Shown here: positions 31,121 to 33,742 of the stretch, in pieces
Numbering within the stretch: the first letter of the stretch is position 1
How the letters are laid out: each line of letters opens with the position of its first letter
NCBI GenBank assembly: GCA_022763315.1
Contig: JALEHA010000051.1
Location: 1-33,742 of the forward strand
Direction: 5' to 3'
Source of the DNA: Algiphilus sp.
GTDB taxonomy: Bacteria > Pseudomonadota > Gammaproteobacteria > Nevskiales > Nevskiaceae
Length of the DNA stretch: 33,742 nucleotides
The notes under the pieces: model-generated
Database searches by the model: none
Told to the model about the DNA's origin: nothing
The model's input: the letters and a program-made list of their open reading frames with translations, nothing else
Translations under genes and position numbers: made by a program

Positions 31121-31894
31121 GGCACGCCTGAAGCACGGCCGAAAACCGTTTCGAGCAAGGCGCTGCCACGCGCGGCTGGGGACTGGCGAATCCGCCTTTC
31201 CTCTTCGCCGATGCGCACGAAGAGCGCGTCGAGCGCCTGGCTCGTGACATAGCCGTCGAGGTCTCGGGGCGCACCCCGGGGCGGCCGCGTAGGGTCCCGC
31301 GCGTTCCGCCATGGCGCGGTAGGCGCTTCCTACGCCGGCCTGGTCGATGCGTTCGGAGACGATGGGACGAAAAGCGGCCACCAGCGCGCTTTCCGTGCGC
31401 GTGCGGAAATAGCGGGTCGCGGCCTGCTCGCCACCGTGGAGAATGTCGCGGACGTCCTCCAGCTGCATGTCTTGCAGGGCCGTACTGACAATGTCGGCGG
31501 CCGCCGGCACGGCGGCTTCGGCCGCGCGATTCAGGCTGCGGTGAAAGGTATCCACGGCAGCACCCATGCCAGCCTGCCGGAGCAGTGCCGCCGGGCCCCG
31601 CAGCGATTGCGGAATGGGCACACGGACCGCCGCGCTTTGCCAGAAGCCGTCTTGCTGGCCCAGGCTGGAGATGGCGCTGTCCATGCCCTGTGCCAGCGCG
31701 GCGCGCCGCGCACGCGTAATGGTGTCGCCCTGCAGCTGGGGCCCGGTCGCCTCGTCGCCTGCCACCGGTGCGCGCGTCGCGACGGGCGCGTCGTTCTGTG
31801 CGGCGCCGAAAATGCGATCCCACCAGGCGGCTTGCGCCGGTGCGGTGGCACCCAGCCCGAGGGCGATGGCAAGAGCAATGCCCGGTCGATTCAT
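31117..31894 (-). pseudogene. DUF4197 family exported protein, single-base frameshift
   Basis: The first 205 or so codons read well as a DUF4197 protein: signal peptide (ALAIALGLGATAPAQA), then AAWWDRIFG, GFWQSAAVRVPIPQSLR, and LEDVRDILHGGEQAATRYFRTRT. After AYRAMAERAGPY the frame degrades. The family's C-terminus continues in another frame, as DLDGYVTSQALDALFVRI, then GEEERRIRQSPAARGSALLE, and TVFG, ending at TAG 31117. Removing one base from the CCCCGGGG run at 31274-31281 joins both parts into about 258 residues of normal length. It may be a sequencing error or a young mutation. Without it the frame runs to 31064 inside the opposite gene. Function of the family is unknown. Confidence 0.85.
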
Positions 31895-32015
31895 TCCATC
31901 GGCTCATGGAAAGGGGGCACACCATGCCACGCCAGTCGAATGTTGCAATGAATGCTCGCGCTTTTTGCAGCTTGGGCGTACCATGCATCGCCTTTTTGTG
32001 CAACGCACCATCTCT

Positions 32016-33742
<1,727 letters not shown>

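Overview
The window is about 33.7 kb of GC-rich (roughly 65%), densely coded chromosomal DNA, almost certainly from a gammaproteobacterium. Markers for this are PurT, TypA/BipA, a DjlA-type co-chaperone, ArfB, a short-type pyruvate kinase, and an alkane hydroxylase with its own rubredoxin and rubredoxin reductase. Together with the GC content they fit a hydrocarbon-using marine or oil-associated lineage (Salinisphaerales/Nevskiales-like, for example Algiphilus relatives). That placement is inference. I see no tRNA, rRNA, CRISPR array, insertion sequence or prophage gene.

Layout. 1-4.4 kb: the tail of a PhoD-like phosphatase, a diiron-type predicted hydrolase, an AraC regulator, an uncharacterised probable alpha/alpha-barrel protein and a tail-anchored FHA protein. 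4.4-8.0 kb (minus strand): a Yip1-like membrane protein, a small membrane protein, rubredoxin reductase, rubredoxin and alkane 1-monooxygenase AlkB. alkB has a consensus-like promoter whose -10 and start region lie inside a 36-bp palindromic operator. 8.0-14.1 kb (minus strand): a tightly packed run pyk - ugpQ-like - ppk - amidoligase - class I glutamine amidotransferase. 14.3-17.5 kb: purT, an exported RimB-like aspartic protease and an exported AstE-like zinc hydrolase. 17.7-23 kb: a large MscS-type channel, a PhoX-family lipoprotein, djlA, a VOC protein and a cold-shock protein with a long leader. 23.3-28.1 kb: DUF4331 protein plus Gly-rich lipoprotein, facing a three-gene translationally coupled unit of TPR protein, HupE/UreJ-like membrane protein and small periplasmic anchored protein. 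28.2-33.7 kb: arfB, panE, DUF2062, a TPR lipoprotein, a frameshifted DUF4197 gene and typA (cut by the window end).

How genes work together. AlkB hydroxylates terminal alkanes with electrons passed NAD(P)H to reductase to rubredoxin, and all three components are here. The ppk-amidoligase-amidotransferase overlap suggests that an unknown amide-bonded product is made and trimmed, possibly under the same control as polyphosphate metabolism. The DUF4331/HupE/TPR block looks like an envelope system, perhaps for metal handling, with no assigned function. These two blocks, plus the alkB operator, are the most promising for new biology.
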